A stretch of DNA of 10,723 nt, taken from JAKOQB01 sp050258235. GTDB lineage: Bacteria > Pseudomonadota > Gammaproteobacteria > Burkholderiales > Burkholderiaceae_F. Of the stretch, positions 1 through 6,186 are shown one piece after another; the stretch's first letter is position 1; every line of letters starts with the position of its first letter. The notes below the pieces were generated by a model. That model was not told the DNA's origin and did not search any database. It saw only the letters and a list, made by a program, of their open reading frames with translations. Both the position numbers and the translations under genes were made by a program. The stretch covers positions 1 through 10,723 of the forward strand of contig JBLMYK010000157.1 in NCBI GenBank assembly GCA_050258235.1, written 5' to 3'.

Positions 1-2388
1 CGCGCCACGCTGCGCATCGTCACTTCGATCCAGCCCCAGGCGAATACCGAGCTGATGGGATTGTTCGTCTCCAACGGCAATTTCTTTACCCAGTGCGAGG
101 CCGAAGGATTCCGCCGCATCACTTTCTTTCCGGACCGGCCGGACGTGATGACGGTCTACACGGTGACGCTGCGTGCCGACGCGCGCCGCTGTCCGGTGCT
201 GCTGGCCAATGGCAACCTGCAGGACCAGGGGCCGCTTGACGACGGCCGGCACTACGCGCGCTGGCACGACCCGTTTCCGAAGCCAAGCTATCTGTTCGCA
301 TTGGTGGCCGGACGCTTCGAATGCAGGGAGGCCAGGTGGCGCACCCGCTCCGGACGCGACGCGCTGCTGCAGGTCTGGGTCGAGCCGGACCATGTCGCGC
401 AGGCCACCCATGCGCTCGAATGCCTGCAGCGCGCGATGCGCTGGGACGAGGAGCGGTTCGGGCTCGAGCTCGATCTGGAACGGTTCATGATCGTCGCGTC
501 GAACGATTTCAATCTCGGCGCGATGGAGAACAAGGGCCTGAACATCTTCAACGCCCGCTACGTGCTGGCCAGCCCGGAGATTGCCACCGACGAGGACTAC
601 GCCGGCATCGAGGCGATCGTCGGCCACGAGTACTTCCATAACTGGACCGGCAACCGCGTCACCTGTCGCGACTGGTTCCAGCTGAGCCTGAAGGAGGGGC
701 TGACCGTCTTTCGCGAACAGGAGTTCGTCATCGACGGCCTGCCCGACGCCGGCAGCCGGGCGCTGCGGCGGATCGACGACGTGCGCACTCTGCGTGCGTC
801 GCAGTTCCCCGAGGACGCCGGCCCGATGGCCCACCCGGTGCGCCCGGATTCGTACCAGGAGATCGCCAATTTCTACACCGCGACCGTCTATGAGAAAGGC
901 GCCGAGGTCGTGCGCATGCTGCACACGCTGCTCGGGCGCGAGGGTTTCCGCCGCGGACTCGATCTGTACTTCGAGCGGCACGACGGCCAGGCGGTGACCT
1001 GCGACGAATTCGTCGCCGCGCTCGCCGATGCAAACGGGCGCGACCTGTCGCAGTTCTCGCGCTGGTACGCGCAGGCGGGCACGCCGCGCGTGAGCGTGGC
1101 CTCCGCCTATGACGCCGGCGCGCGAACCTACACGCTGTCGCTGACGCAGAGCTGCCCGCCGACACCGGGTCAGCCCGACAAGGATCCGTTCCACATCCCT
1201 TTCGCGGTGGGGCTGGTGGGGGCCGACGGACGCGACCTGCCGCTGAAGCTGGAGGGCGAGACCGCGACGCAGACGACCCGCGTGCTCGAGCTCACGCAGT
1301 CGACGCAGTCGTTCCGTTTCCTGAACGTCGATCAGCCGCCGATCCCTTCGCTGGCGCGCGGCTTCTCTGCGCCGATCATCGTCGACTATCGTTACACCGA
1401 TACCGAGCTGCTGTTCCTCGCGCGGCACGACAGCGATCCGTTCAACCGGTGGGAGGCGGGCCAGCGCCTCGCCTGCGACCGCCTGCTCGCGCTGATCAAC
1501 GCCAGCGAAACCGACCATCCGCTCGCGCTCGACGGCGCTCTCGCCGATCTTTTCGCCGCGACGCTCGACGATGACGGACTTTCGCCCGCGTTCAAGGCGC
1601 ACGCGCTGCAGCTGCCGACCGAATCGTTTCTGGCCGAGCAGCGCGCGATGGTCGATCCGGTCGCCGTGCGGTCGGCGCACCAGTTCGTCCGGCGCGAGAT
1701 CGGCGGAAAGCTGGCGGCGCGCTGGCGCTCGCAGTACACCCAGCTCGCCAGCCGCGACCCGTATTGCCCCGATCCGGCGGCGGCGGGCCGGCGCGCGTTG
1801 CGCAACCTGGCACTGGGATTCCTGGTCGACGCCGGTGACACCGACGCGCTCGCGTCGACACGCGCCCAGCTCGCGCAGGCCGACAACCTGACCGATCGGC
1901 TCGCCGCGCTGGCCGCCATCGTCAACAGCACGGCCGCGTTCAAGGCCGACGTGCTGGTGCAGTGCGCACGCGACTGGGGTGACGAGCCGCTGCTGATGAA
2001 CAAGTGGTTTCAGGTGCAGGCCACCGCGGCCGCGCAGCCGGGTGAGGTTCCGGTGCTGACCCGCGTGCGCGTGCTGCTGAAACACCCGCGCTTCTCGATC
2101 GGCAATCCGAACAACGTCTATGCGCTCGTGCTGGCCTTCTGCGCGCACAACCCGGCCGAATTCCATCGCGACGACGGGTCGGGATACGAATTCTGGGTCG
2201 AGCAGGTGCTGCGGCTGGACCGGCTGAATCCGACCGTGGCCGCGCGCCTTGCCCGTGCGCTGGATCGGTGGCGCAAGTACACGCCGAACCGAGGCCGGAT
2301 GATGCGCGACGCGCTGTTGCAGGTCGCGGGAGCTGCCACCCTGTCGCGCGATGTGCGCGAGATCGTGACCAAGGCGCTCGCGCAGTAG
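1..2388 (+). CDS. pepN: Aminopeptidase N (M1 family zinc metallopeptidase), 5'-partial
   Basis: Removes N-terminal amino acids from peptides in the cytoplasm as part of general peptide turnover. The open frame runs to the left edge without a stop: codons before the first ATG at 55 (RATLRIVTSIQPQ...) are typical PepN sequence, so this is a truncated gene rather than one starting at 55. The visible part is 795 codons. The exopeptidase motif GAMEN is at visible residues 173-177, and the zinc site HEYFH at 209-213 is followed by the third ligand Glu232 (HExxH-x18-E). Tyr297 in VYEKG corresponds to the catalytic tyrosine. Against E. coli PepN (870 residues, recalled from memory) the offset at GAMEN and HExxH is 88, so about 88 N-terminal residues are missing; a four-residue insertion follows the zinc site (around FVIDGLPDAGSR). 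The C-terminal helical domain is complete and ends KALAQ at a TAG stop. All catalytic residues are present. Confidence 0.97.
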   Translation, partial: RATLRIVTSIQPQANTELMGLFVSNGNFFTQCEAEGFRRITFFPDRPDVMTVYTVTLRADARRCPVLLANGNLQDQGPLDDGRHYARWHDPFPKPSYLFALVAGRFECREARWRTRSGRDALLQVWVEPDHVAQATHALECLQRAMRWDEERFGLELDLERFMIVASNDFNLGAMENKGLNIFNARYVLASPEIATDEDYAGIEAIVGHEYFHNWTGNRVTCRDWFQLSLKEGLTVFREQEFVIDGLPDAGSRALRRIDDVRTLRASQFPEDAGPMAHPVRPDSYQEIANFYTATVYEKGAEVVRMLHTLLGREGFRRGLDLYFERHDGQAVTCDEFVAALADANGRDLSQFSRWYAQAGTPRVSVASAYDAGARTYTLSLTQSCPPTPGQPDKDPFHIPFAVGLVGADGRDLPLKLEGETATQTTRVLELTQSTQSFRFLNVDQPPIPSLARGFSAPIIVDYRYTDTELLFLARHDSDPFNRWEAGQRLACDRLLALINASETDHPLALDGALADLFAATLDDDGLSPAFKAHALQLPTESFLAEQRAMVDPVAVRSAHQFVRREIGGKLAARWRSQYTQLASRDPYCPDPAAAGRRALRNLALGFLVDAGDTDALASTRAQLAQADNLTDRLAALAAIVNSTAAFKADVLVQCARDWGDEPLLMNKWFQVQATAAAQPGEVPVLTRVRVLLKHPRFSIGNPNNVYALVLAFCAHNPAEFHRDDGSGYEFWVEQVLRLDRLNPTVAARLARALDRWRKYTPNRGRMMRDALLQVAGAATLSRDVREIVTKALAQ

Positions 2389-2410
2389 CGCCGAATTCCC
2401 CTCGCCGCAG

Positions 2411-2429
2411 CCGGCCGTCTACAGGCCGG
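2411..2429. terminator. Short hairpin between convergent pepN and secreted-protein gene
   Basis: CCGGCC (2411-2416) and GGCCGG (2424-2429) form a 6-bp all-GC stem with a 7-nt loop, starting 22 nt after the pepN stop. The loop contains the TAG stop codon (2419-2421 on the minus strand) of the opposing gene. There is no T-run on either side, so it is at best a weak or Rho-assisted terminator. It may be only a chance GC-rich repeat. Confidence 0.3.
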
Positions 2430-2820
2430 TCATGCAGGCCGTCGCGACGGTGACCGCATTGTTGATGCCGGTGGCATCGTCCAGCTTGGGTTTGGCTGCT
2501 CCCGCCAGCGCGGTGGCGGTGTCAGAAATGTCCTGGAGCTTCTGCATCGCGTCACCCCACTTCTGCTGTGTTGCCTTGCTGTAGGCAAACTGCAGCTTGG
2601 ACAGCAGGTTCGACTGATCCGACGTCGCGTTCCGGCCGAGAAACGCCGCCGAATTGATTGCGAGTTCGACGGCATTCAGCGTCGATCCAACCGTTCCGAT
2701 CCCACCGTTGCTGCAGGGCCGAAGGTCGGCGAAGTGCGTGGCGCGGGCCACGAACGGCAGCGCAGCAAGAGCGGTGATCATTCCGCCGACCGTCAGTATC
2801 CTTGTCAACCCGTGGTTCAT
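2419..2820 (-). CDS. Secreted alpha-helical protein of unknown function (133 aa)
   Basis: I do not recognise this protein with confidence. The start is ATG at 2820, chosen because an AGGAG Shine-Dalgarno (2833-2829) lies 8 nt upstream and a signal peptide follows at once; the open frame continues further upstream, but those residues have no signal-peptide logic and low-complexity composition. Residues 1-27 form a signal peptide (basic MNHGLTR, hydrophobic core, cleavage likely after ARA). The mature part, about 106 residues, is rich in Ala, Asn, Gln, Ser and Lys and reads as four or so amphipathic helices (for example NLLSKLQFAYSKA and GDAMQKLQDISDTATALAG). One cysteine lies near each end (Cys36, Cys129), so a disulfide closing the helical bundle is possible. 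The pattern of a helix pair carrying 'LL.KL..A', then a Trp-containing turn, then 'A...L..', is reminiscent of FIMAH-type helical domains of secreted proteins; this is a weak resemblance from memory. Composition is less GC-extreme than the neighbours. It is a single-gene unit, divergent from the methyltransferase-like gene. Confidence 0.82.
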   Translation of the reverse strand: MNHGLTRILTVGGMITALAALPFVARATHFADLRPCSNGGIGTVGSTLNAVELAINSAAFLGRNATSDQSNLLSKLQFAYSKATQQKWGDAMQKLQDISDTATALAGAAKPKLDDATGINNAVTVATACMTGL

Positions 2821-2828
2821 ACAGATCT

Positions 2829-2833
2829 CTCCT
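2829..2833 (-). promoter_or_regulatory. Ribosome binding site deciding the start of the 133-aa secreted protein
   Basis: On the minus strand AGGAG (within GAGGAGAG) lies 8 nt before ATG 2820. It supports this start over the longer in-frame extension toward 3528. Confidence 0.75.
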
Positions 2834-2970
2834 CGTTCGTGATTGCCCTGGGTGTTCGGGCACAGGCTGCAGTTCTGTCGCCGCTGCGCCGACCACACGC
2901 CGGTGAACGCTCTCGAGGCGACTCCTATTCCGTGCTCGCTCCGCCGCGTCAGCCGCGCAGATATGCATTT

Positions 2971-2983
2971 CCCGCAATGCGGG
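2971..2983. repeat. 13-nt palindrome in the 5' region of the methyltransferase-like gene
   Basis: CCCGCA-A-TGCGGG is a perfect odd-centred inverted repeat. It ends 20 nt before ATG 3004 and 10 nt before its GAGGT Shine-Dalgarno (2994-2998), and just after an AT-rich stretch (ATATGCATTT, 2961-2970) that could hold a -10 element. It could be an operator or a small mRNA hairpin next to the ribosome binding site. The arms are short enough to occur by chance in this GC-rich sequence. Confidence 0.35.
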
Positions 2984-3003
2984 CCGCGGGATCGAGGTAG
3001 CCG

Positions 3004-3441
3004 ATGCCGTCGTGGTTGCTGGTTGCGCTGCAGTTCGCGCTGATCGGCGCGCTGATCGTCACGACCCGCCCGCTTGGCTCGCTGGCATCCAATGTCGCTG
3101 CAGCAGTGTTGCTGCTGATCGGCGGCGCGACAGGCGTCGCGGCCCTCGCGGTCAATCGTCCGGGCAACTTCAACATCCGCCCCGAGCTGAAGTCGGGCGC
3201 GCAGCTCGTGACGCGCGGGATCTATCGCCAGCTGCGCCATCCGATGTATCTCGCGGTGCTCCTGGTCATGGCCGCCGGCATTGCGGCCGATCCGCGCGCC
3301 TGGCGCTGGCTGCTGTGGATTGCGCTCCTCGCCGTCCTGCTCGCCAAGCTCGCACGCGAGGAGCGCAACCTGCGCACGGCGTTTCCCGATTACGCCGCCT
3401 ACGCTGCGCGCACTCGGCGGCTGATCCCGGGCGTCTTCTGA
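3004..3441 (+). CDS. Isoprenylcysteine carboxyl methyltransferase-like integral membrane protein
   Basis: A 145-residue membrane protein of the ICMT/PEMT-like family. Bacterial members are predicted SAM-dependent methyltransferases acting at the inner membrane, with substrates mostly unknown. ATG 3004 follows GAGGT with a 5-nt gap. Predicted membrane segments are residues 4-20, 28-50, 82-95 and 100-116. The family signature is visible in order: GIYRQLRHPMY (72-82) with the Arg-His-Pro core at 78-80, then Glu119-Glu120 after the last membrane segment, F..Y..Y (127, 130, 133), and a C-terminal T.RLIPG. The length fits short bacterial members that keep only the catalytic C-terminal half. It is divergent from the secreted 133-aa gene and 98 nt upstream of the SCP2-like gene. 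A CRP-type palindrome lies in that gap, so the two plus-strand genes may be transcribed separately. Confidence 0.88.
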   Translation: MPSWLLVALQFALIGALIVTTRPLGSLASNVAAAVLLLIGGATGVAALAVNRPGNFNIRPELKSGAQLVTRGIYRQLRHPMYLAVLLVMAAGIAADPRAWRWLLWIALLAVLLAKLAREERNLRTAFPDYAAYAARTRRLIPGVF

Positions 3442-3459
3442 GCGCGGGTCACGAGCGCT

Positions 3460-3479
3460 TGTGTGAGCCTCGTCACACA
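3460..3479. promoter_or_regulatory. CRP/Vfr-type operator upstream of the secreted SCP2-like gene
   Basis: TGTGTGA (3460-3466), six bases GCCTCG, then TCACACA (3473-3479): a perfect 7-bp inverted repeat containing the full CRP core TGTGA-N6-TCACA. Its centre at 3469.5 would be at -41.5 if transcription starts near 3511, which matches a TAnnnT hexamer at 3500-3505; this is class II CRP geometry. Alternatively it is a 7-bp hairpin 18 nt after the preceding stop, but no T-run follows. Confidence 0.6.
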
Positions 3480-3499
3480 GGTGGGCGGCCGCGGGCGGA

Positions 3500-3505
3500 T
3501 ACCCT
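3500..3505 (+). promoter_or_regulatory. Candidate -10 element for the SCP2-like gene
   Basis: TACCCT keeps the three most conserved -10 bases (TAnnnT). It is placed so that the CRP-like palindrome is centred about 41 nt upstream of the expected start near 3511. No good -35 hexamer is seen, as expected for an activator-dependent promoter. Weak on its own. Confidence 0.35.
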
Positions 3506-3539
3506 TCCCGCCGATCCCGCTCCCGCAAAAGGACCCGCC

Positions 3540-4061
3540 ATGAAGTTGCGTTCCGCCCTCGCTTTCCTCGTTCTTGCGCCCGCGCTGCTATCGCCGGCAG
3601 CGGCGCAGTCGGTCCTGATGTCGGCCATTTGGGCGCAGGGCGCGTGCGACGCCTGGAACAAGGACGCGGTGCTGACCGACCGCCTGGTCGAAACCGGTTG
3701 GATCAAGAACGACAGGAACCGCGGCTACAAGGTCCTGCAGCTGTTCCGCGAGGACTGCGGAGAAAAACCGACGGCCGAGCTGCGCATCGCGCTGAAGAGC
3801 GACAAGGCGATGTGCGTGTACGGCGGCAAGGTCGAGACCGCGACCCTCGACCAGGGCGCCGACTATGTGATGAGTGCCGAGACCGCGCGCTGGGTCGAAA
3901 TGGGCAAAGGCGACTACGGCCCGATGCGCGCGATGATGTTCGGGCGCCTGGATTTCGTCGGTCCGAAGCTGGAAGCGATGGGCAACATGGCGCCGTTCGG
4001 CAATTTCCTGCTTCTCGTGGGCAAGGTGCCGGGCGATACCAAGTCCTGCCCGGGCACCTGA
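3540..4061 (+). CDS. Secreted SCP2 (sterol-carrier-like) domain protein with four cysteines
   Basis: A 173-residue protein. ATG 3540 follows AAAAGGA (3527-3533) with a 6-nt gap and opens a clear signal peptide (MKLRSALAFLVLAPALLSPAAA, likely cut after Ala22), so export to the periplasm or beyond is predicted. The mature part, especially about residues 78-165, has an SCP2-like pattern: TAELRIALKSDKAMCVYGGKV, a segment like 'ADYVMSAETARWVEMGKGDYGPMRAMMFGRLDFVGP', then a helix with NMAPFGNFLLLVGKV. SCP2 folds bind lipids or other hydrophobic molecules; the ligand here is unknown. Cys36, Cys73, Cys92 and Cys170 could make two disulfides, consistent with an oxidising compartment and unlike cytoplasmic SCP2 proteins. 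The gene ends with TGA 12 nt before a strong hairpin. It seems to be a single-gene unit with a CRP-type site upstream. Confidence 0.85.
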   Translation: MKLRSALAFLVLAPALLSPAAAQSVLMSAIWAQGACDAWNKDAVLTDRLVETGWIKNDRNRGYKVLQLFREDCGEKPTAELRIALKSDKAMCVYGGKVETATLDQGADYVMSAETARWVEMGKGDYGPMRAMMFGRLDFVGPKLEAMGNMAPFGNFLLLVGKVPGDTKSCPGT

Positions 4062-4072
4062 AGCGGTCCGGC

Positions 4073-4102
4073 CGATCTGCGCCCGGCTGCGGGCGCAGAT
4101 CG
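4073..4102. terminator. Bidirectional terminator hairpin between convergent genes
   Basis: Arms at 4073-4085 (CGATCTGCGCCCG) and 4090-4102 are perfect reverse complements, giving a 13-bp GC-rich stem with the tetraloop GCTG. It fills most of the 47-nt gap between the SCP2-like stop (4061) and the Qor stop (4109) and reads the same from both sides. No T-run follows in either direction, so it departs from a canonical intrinsic terminator. The perfect stem and its place between two convergent stops still argue for a role in ending transcription or protecting 3' ends. Confidence 0.75.
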
Positions 4103-4108
4103 ATGCGA

Positions 4109-5086
4109 TCACGGAATCAGCACGGTCGATCCGGTCGTCTTGCGCGCCTCCAGGTCCTGGTGGGCCTGCGCGGCGTCGGCGAGCGGATAGCGCTGGTCGA
4201 TCTCGACCTTGACCTTGCCCTTCTGCATCAGGTCGAACATCTCGTCGGACGATTCCTCGAGCTTTCTGCGCGGCGTGATGTGCGTCGCCAGTGTCGGCCG
4301 CGTGACGAACAGCGACCCCTTCGCGGCGAGGATGCCGATGGCAACCCCGGTCACCGCACCCGACGCGTTGCCGAAGCTGACCATCAGTCCGCGCGGCTGC
4401 AGGCAGTCGAGCGAACCCTCCCAGGTGTCCTTGCCGACACCGTCGTAGACCACCGGCAACTTGGCCCCACCGGTCAGCTCCTTCACGCGCTCGACGAAGT
4501 TCTCCTTCGTGTAGTTGATCGTCGCCCAAGCGCCGTGCTTCTTCGCCAGCGCGGCCTTCTCGTCCGAACTGACGGTGCCGATCAGCTTTACGCCGAGTGC
4601 CTTGGCCCATTGGCAGGCGATCAGGCCTACGCCGCCGGCGGCCGCGTGAAACAGGATGGTCTCGTTTCCCTGCAGCCGGTAGGTCTGGCGGAACAGGTAT
4701 TGCACCGTAAGCCCCTTGAGCATCACCGCGGCACCTTCGTCGAAGCTGATCTTCTTCGGCAGCCGCACGACCGTCGCCGCCGGCATCACGCGCAGGTCCG
4801 CATACGCGCCGAGCGGCCCCTGCGGGTACGCGACGCGATCGCCCTCCTTCAGGAACTTCACGTTGGCGCCGACTGCCTCGACGATGCCGGCGCCTTCGAA
4901 GCCGAGCCCGTGCGGCAGCGGCGCCGGATACAGGCCGATGCGGTAGTAGATATCGATGAAATTCAGCCCGATCGATTGATTGCGGATGCGGACTTCGTCG
5001 GGACCGGGGTCGCCGACATCGACTTCGACCAGTTTCAGAAGCTCGGCGCCGCCGTGTGCTTCGATTCGAATTGCTTTCGCCTTCAT
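4109..5086 (-). CDS. qor: NADPH:quinone oxidoreductase (zinc-independent MDR family)
   Basis: Cytoplasmic NADPH-dependent quinone reductase of the medium-chain dehydrogenase/reductase superfamily, thought to reduce quinones and related electrophiles. The predicted protein is 325 residues (E. coli Qor is 327). I chose ATG 5086 (MKAKAIRIEAHGG) because AAAGGAG (5101-5095) is 8 nt upstream; the in-frame ATG at 5092 is only 2 nt from it and GTG 5110 lies upstream of it. The N-terminal GroES-like domain includes LNFIDIYYRIGLYP (41-54) and PHGLGFEGAGIVEAVG (58-73). The Rossmann motif AAAGGVG is at 148-154, followed by TVSSDEKAALAKKHGA. The catalytic zinc-ligand cysteines and histidine of alcohol dehydrogenases are absent, as expected for this family. 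The C-terminus has the usual YPLADAAQAHQDLEARKTTGS segment. It is the second gene of an operon, 27 nt after the EamA stop. Confidence 0.95.
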   Translation of the reverse strand: MKAKAIRIEAHGGAELLKLVEVDVGDPGPDEVRIRNQSIGLNFIDIYYRIGLYPAPLPHGLGFEGAGIVEAVGANVKFLKEGDRVAYPQGPLGAYADLRVMPAATVVRLPKKISFDEGAAVMLKGLTVQYLFRQTYRLQGNETILFHAAAGGVGLIACQWAKALGVKLIGTVSSDEKAALAKKHGAWATINYTKENFVERVKELTGGAKLPVVYDGVGKDTWEGSLDCLQPRGLMVSFGNASGAVTGVAIGILAAKGSLFVTRPTLATHITPRRKLEESSDEMFDLMQKGKVKVEIDQRYPLADAAQAHQDLEARKTTGSTVLIP

Positions 5087-5094
5087 CTGCATTG

Positions 5095-5101
5095 CTCCTT
5101 T
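5095..5101 (-). promoter_or_regulatory. Ribosome binding site of qor
   Basis: AAAGGAG on the minus strand, in the short gap after the EamA stop (5114). It is 8 nt from ATG 5086 and 2 nt from ATG 5092, so it selects the MKAKAIR start. Confidence 0.8.
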
Positions 5102-5113
5102 CGTGGCCACGCC

Positions 5114-6040
5114 TCAGGCGGCCTTTTTTGACAGCACGAACACGCCGCCGAGTACCAGCGCGGTGCCGGCCAACTGCCAGCCCGAAATGGCCTCGCCGAG
5201 AAACAGGAACCCCAGCACGATCGTCGATACCGGCCCGATCATGCCCATCATCGATGCATTGCCGGCACCGATGCGCGCGATCGCCAGCATCATCGCGAAC
5301 ACCGGCACGACGGTGCAGGCCACCGCGTTGATCAGCGACAGCCACAGCACCGGCGCCGGCTGCGCAAGCCCGGCCAGCGGCCGCATCAACGCAAACTGCA
5401 CGCACACGGCGGCCGACGACACGCACATCGCATACGCGGTCAGCCGCAGCGCGCCGATGCGCTGAACCACTTCGCCGGCCAGCACCAGGAAGACCGCATA
5501 CGTCACTGCGCTGACGAACACGAGGCTGGCGCCCAGCACGACCTGGCCGCCCGCGTGCACGTCATGCCAGAACACCAGCACGATGCCGCCGTACGCGAGT
5601 GCCAGCGCGATCAGGTCGCGCCGGTCGACGCGGCGCGCGAAGAACAGCACCGACAGCACCAGCACGATGGTCGGGTTCAGGAACAGGATCAACCGCTCGA
5701 GCCCGGCGCTGATGTATTGCAGCCCGAGGAAGTCCGCGTAGCTGGCGGCGTAATAGCCGAGCAGGCCGAGCACGACGACCTTCGCGTGTTCCGTCGGCGT
5801 CAGCGGGCGCGCGCCCCGCGAGGTCCACCACAGCACCGCGACGAAGAACGGCACCGCCAGCAGCATGCGTAGCGCGAGCAGCGTCTCCGCATCGACACCG
5901 TACCGGTACGCGAGCTTGATGACGATCGCCTTGCCGGAGAACAGCACGCTGCCCGTGCCGGCCAGCAACAGTCCGGTTCCGAAGCGGCCCGATGCGGGCG
6001 TGCTCACGGTGGACGCGGTCGGGGAAGCAGTCGCAGACAC
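5114..6040 (-). CDS. EamA-family (DMT superfamily) transporter
   Basis: A 308-residue inner-membrane protein with two EamA repeats (about residues 20-138 and 165-305) and about ten membrane segments. DMT-family members usually export amino acids, metabolites or drugs; the substrate here cannot be read from the sequence. Typical features are TLLALRMLLAVPFF in the first repeat, LERLILFLNPTIVLVLSVLFF at its end, and IGPVSTIVLGFLFLGEAISGWQLAGTALVLGGV at the end of the second repeat (conserved Gly-Glu and Gln). The likely start is GTG 6040. There is no Shine-Dalgarno before it, but TACAAT lies 6 nt upstream, so a leaderless message is possible; GTG 6007 (codon 12) is the main alternative and would lose only a Ser/Thr/Ala-rich tail. 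The ATG at 6048 is out of frame. qor follows after 27 nt, so the two are probably one transcript. Confidence 0.92.
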   Translation of the reverse strand: MSATASPTASTVSTPASGRFGTGLLLAGTGSVLFSGKAIVIKLAYRYGVDAETLLALRMLLAVPFFVAVLWWTSRGARPLTPTEHAKVVVLGLLGYYAASYADFLGLQYISAGLERLILFLNPTIVLVLSVLFFARRVDRRDLIALALAYGGIVLVFWHDVHAGGQVVLGASLVFVSAVTYAVFLVLAGEVVQRIGALRLTAYAMCVSSAAVCVQFALMRPLAGLAQPAPVLWLSLINAVACTVVPVFAMMLAIARIGAGNASMMGMIGPVSTIVLGFLFLGEAISGWQLAGTALVLGGVFVLSKKAA

Positions 6041-6046
6041 GCAGGC

Positions 6047-6052
6047 ATTGTA
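6047..6052 (-). promoter_or_regulatory. -10 element directly before the eamA start (possible leaderless promoter)
   Basis: On the minus strand TACAAT matches TATAAT at five of six positions and ends 6 nt before GTG 6040, so transcription would start at or near the first base of the start codon. No recognisable -35 hexamer is found at 17-18 nt spacing. Confidence 0.45.
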
Positions 6053-6082
6053 AGGAGCGCCACGCGTCGCCCTGCCTGCGCC

Positions 6083-6107
6083 TGCGGAACCGGCAGCCGG
6101 TTCCGCA
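6083..6107. promoter_or_regulatory. 25-nt perfect palindrome in the eamA/hydrolase divergent region
   Basis: TGCGGAACCGGC, one central A (6095), then GCCGGTTCCGCA: two perfect 12-nt inverted arms. It lies in the 146-nt gap between the divergent starts 6040 and 6187. The centre is about 55 nt from the eamA start codon and about 70 nt upstream of the putative hydrolase promoter start. No gene ends here, so a terminator is unlikely. A dimeric-repressor or activator operator, or a structured leader, fits better. Confidence 0.55.
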
Positions 6108-6153
6108 CTTCCGGCGCTTCGTCATTTCGGGCGTGCGGCGGGCGTTGCGTTTG

Positions 6154-6159
6154 TATACG
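6154..6159 (+). promoter_or_regulatory. Weak candidate -10 element for the hydrolase-natAB operon
   Basis: TATACG, within TTGTATACGC, matches four of six -10 bases and would place the start near 6166, about 20 nt before ATG 6187. No convincing -35 is seen at 16-18 nt. Proposed because the operon needs a promoter in this short gap and this is its most AT-rich part. Confidence 0.3.
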
Positions 6160-6186
6160 CTCCGCTCCGTTTGTCGATCCGTCCCG

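Noticed and set aside
2906..2931. ECF-sigma-like pattern GGAAT-N17-CGTT upstream of the 133-aa secreted gene
   Set aside because: The match is loose, the leader would be about 80 nt, and this motif type belongs mainly to Alphaproteobacteria. Not supported enough to list.
2821..3528. N-terminal extension of the 133-aa secreted protein (open on the minus strand to 3528)
   Set aside because: It would bury a signal peptide internally and overlaps the methyltransferase-like gene antisense; the AGGAG before ATG 2820 marks the real start.
3012..3539. Long in-frame extension upstream of the SCP2-like gene (open from 3012)
   Set aside because: It overlaps the methyltransferase-like gene in another frame. 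ATG 3540 has a Shine-Dalgarno and a signal peptide, so the extension is chance.
3588..5426. 612-codon minus-strand open frame spanning the SCP2-like gene and qor
   Set aside because: It is an out-of-frame shadow of qor and of the SCP2-like gene, Arg/Ala/Gly-rich, with no domain.
5992..6186. In-frame extension upstream of the S33 hydrolase start
   Set aside because: It crosses the 25-nt palindrome and the eamA start region, has no signal-like or conserved sequence, and the signal peptide starts at ATG 6187.
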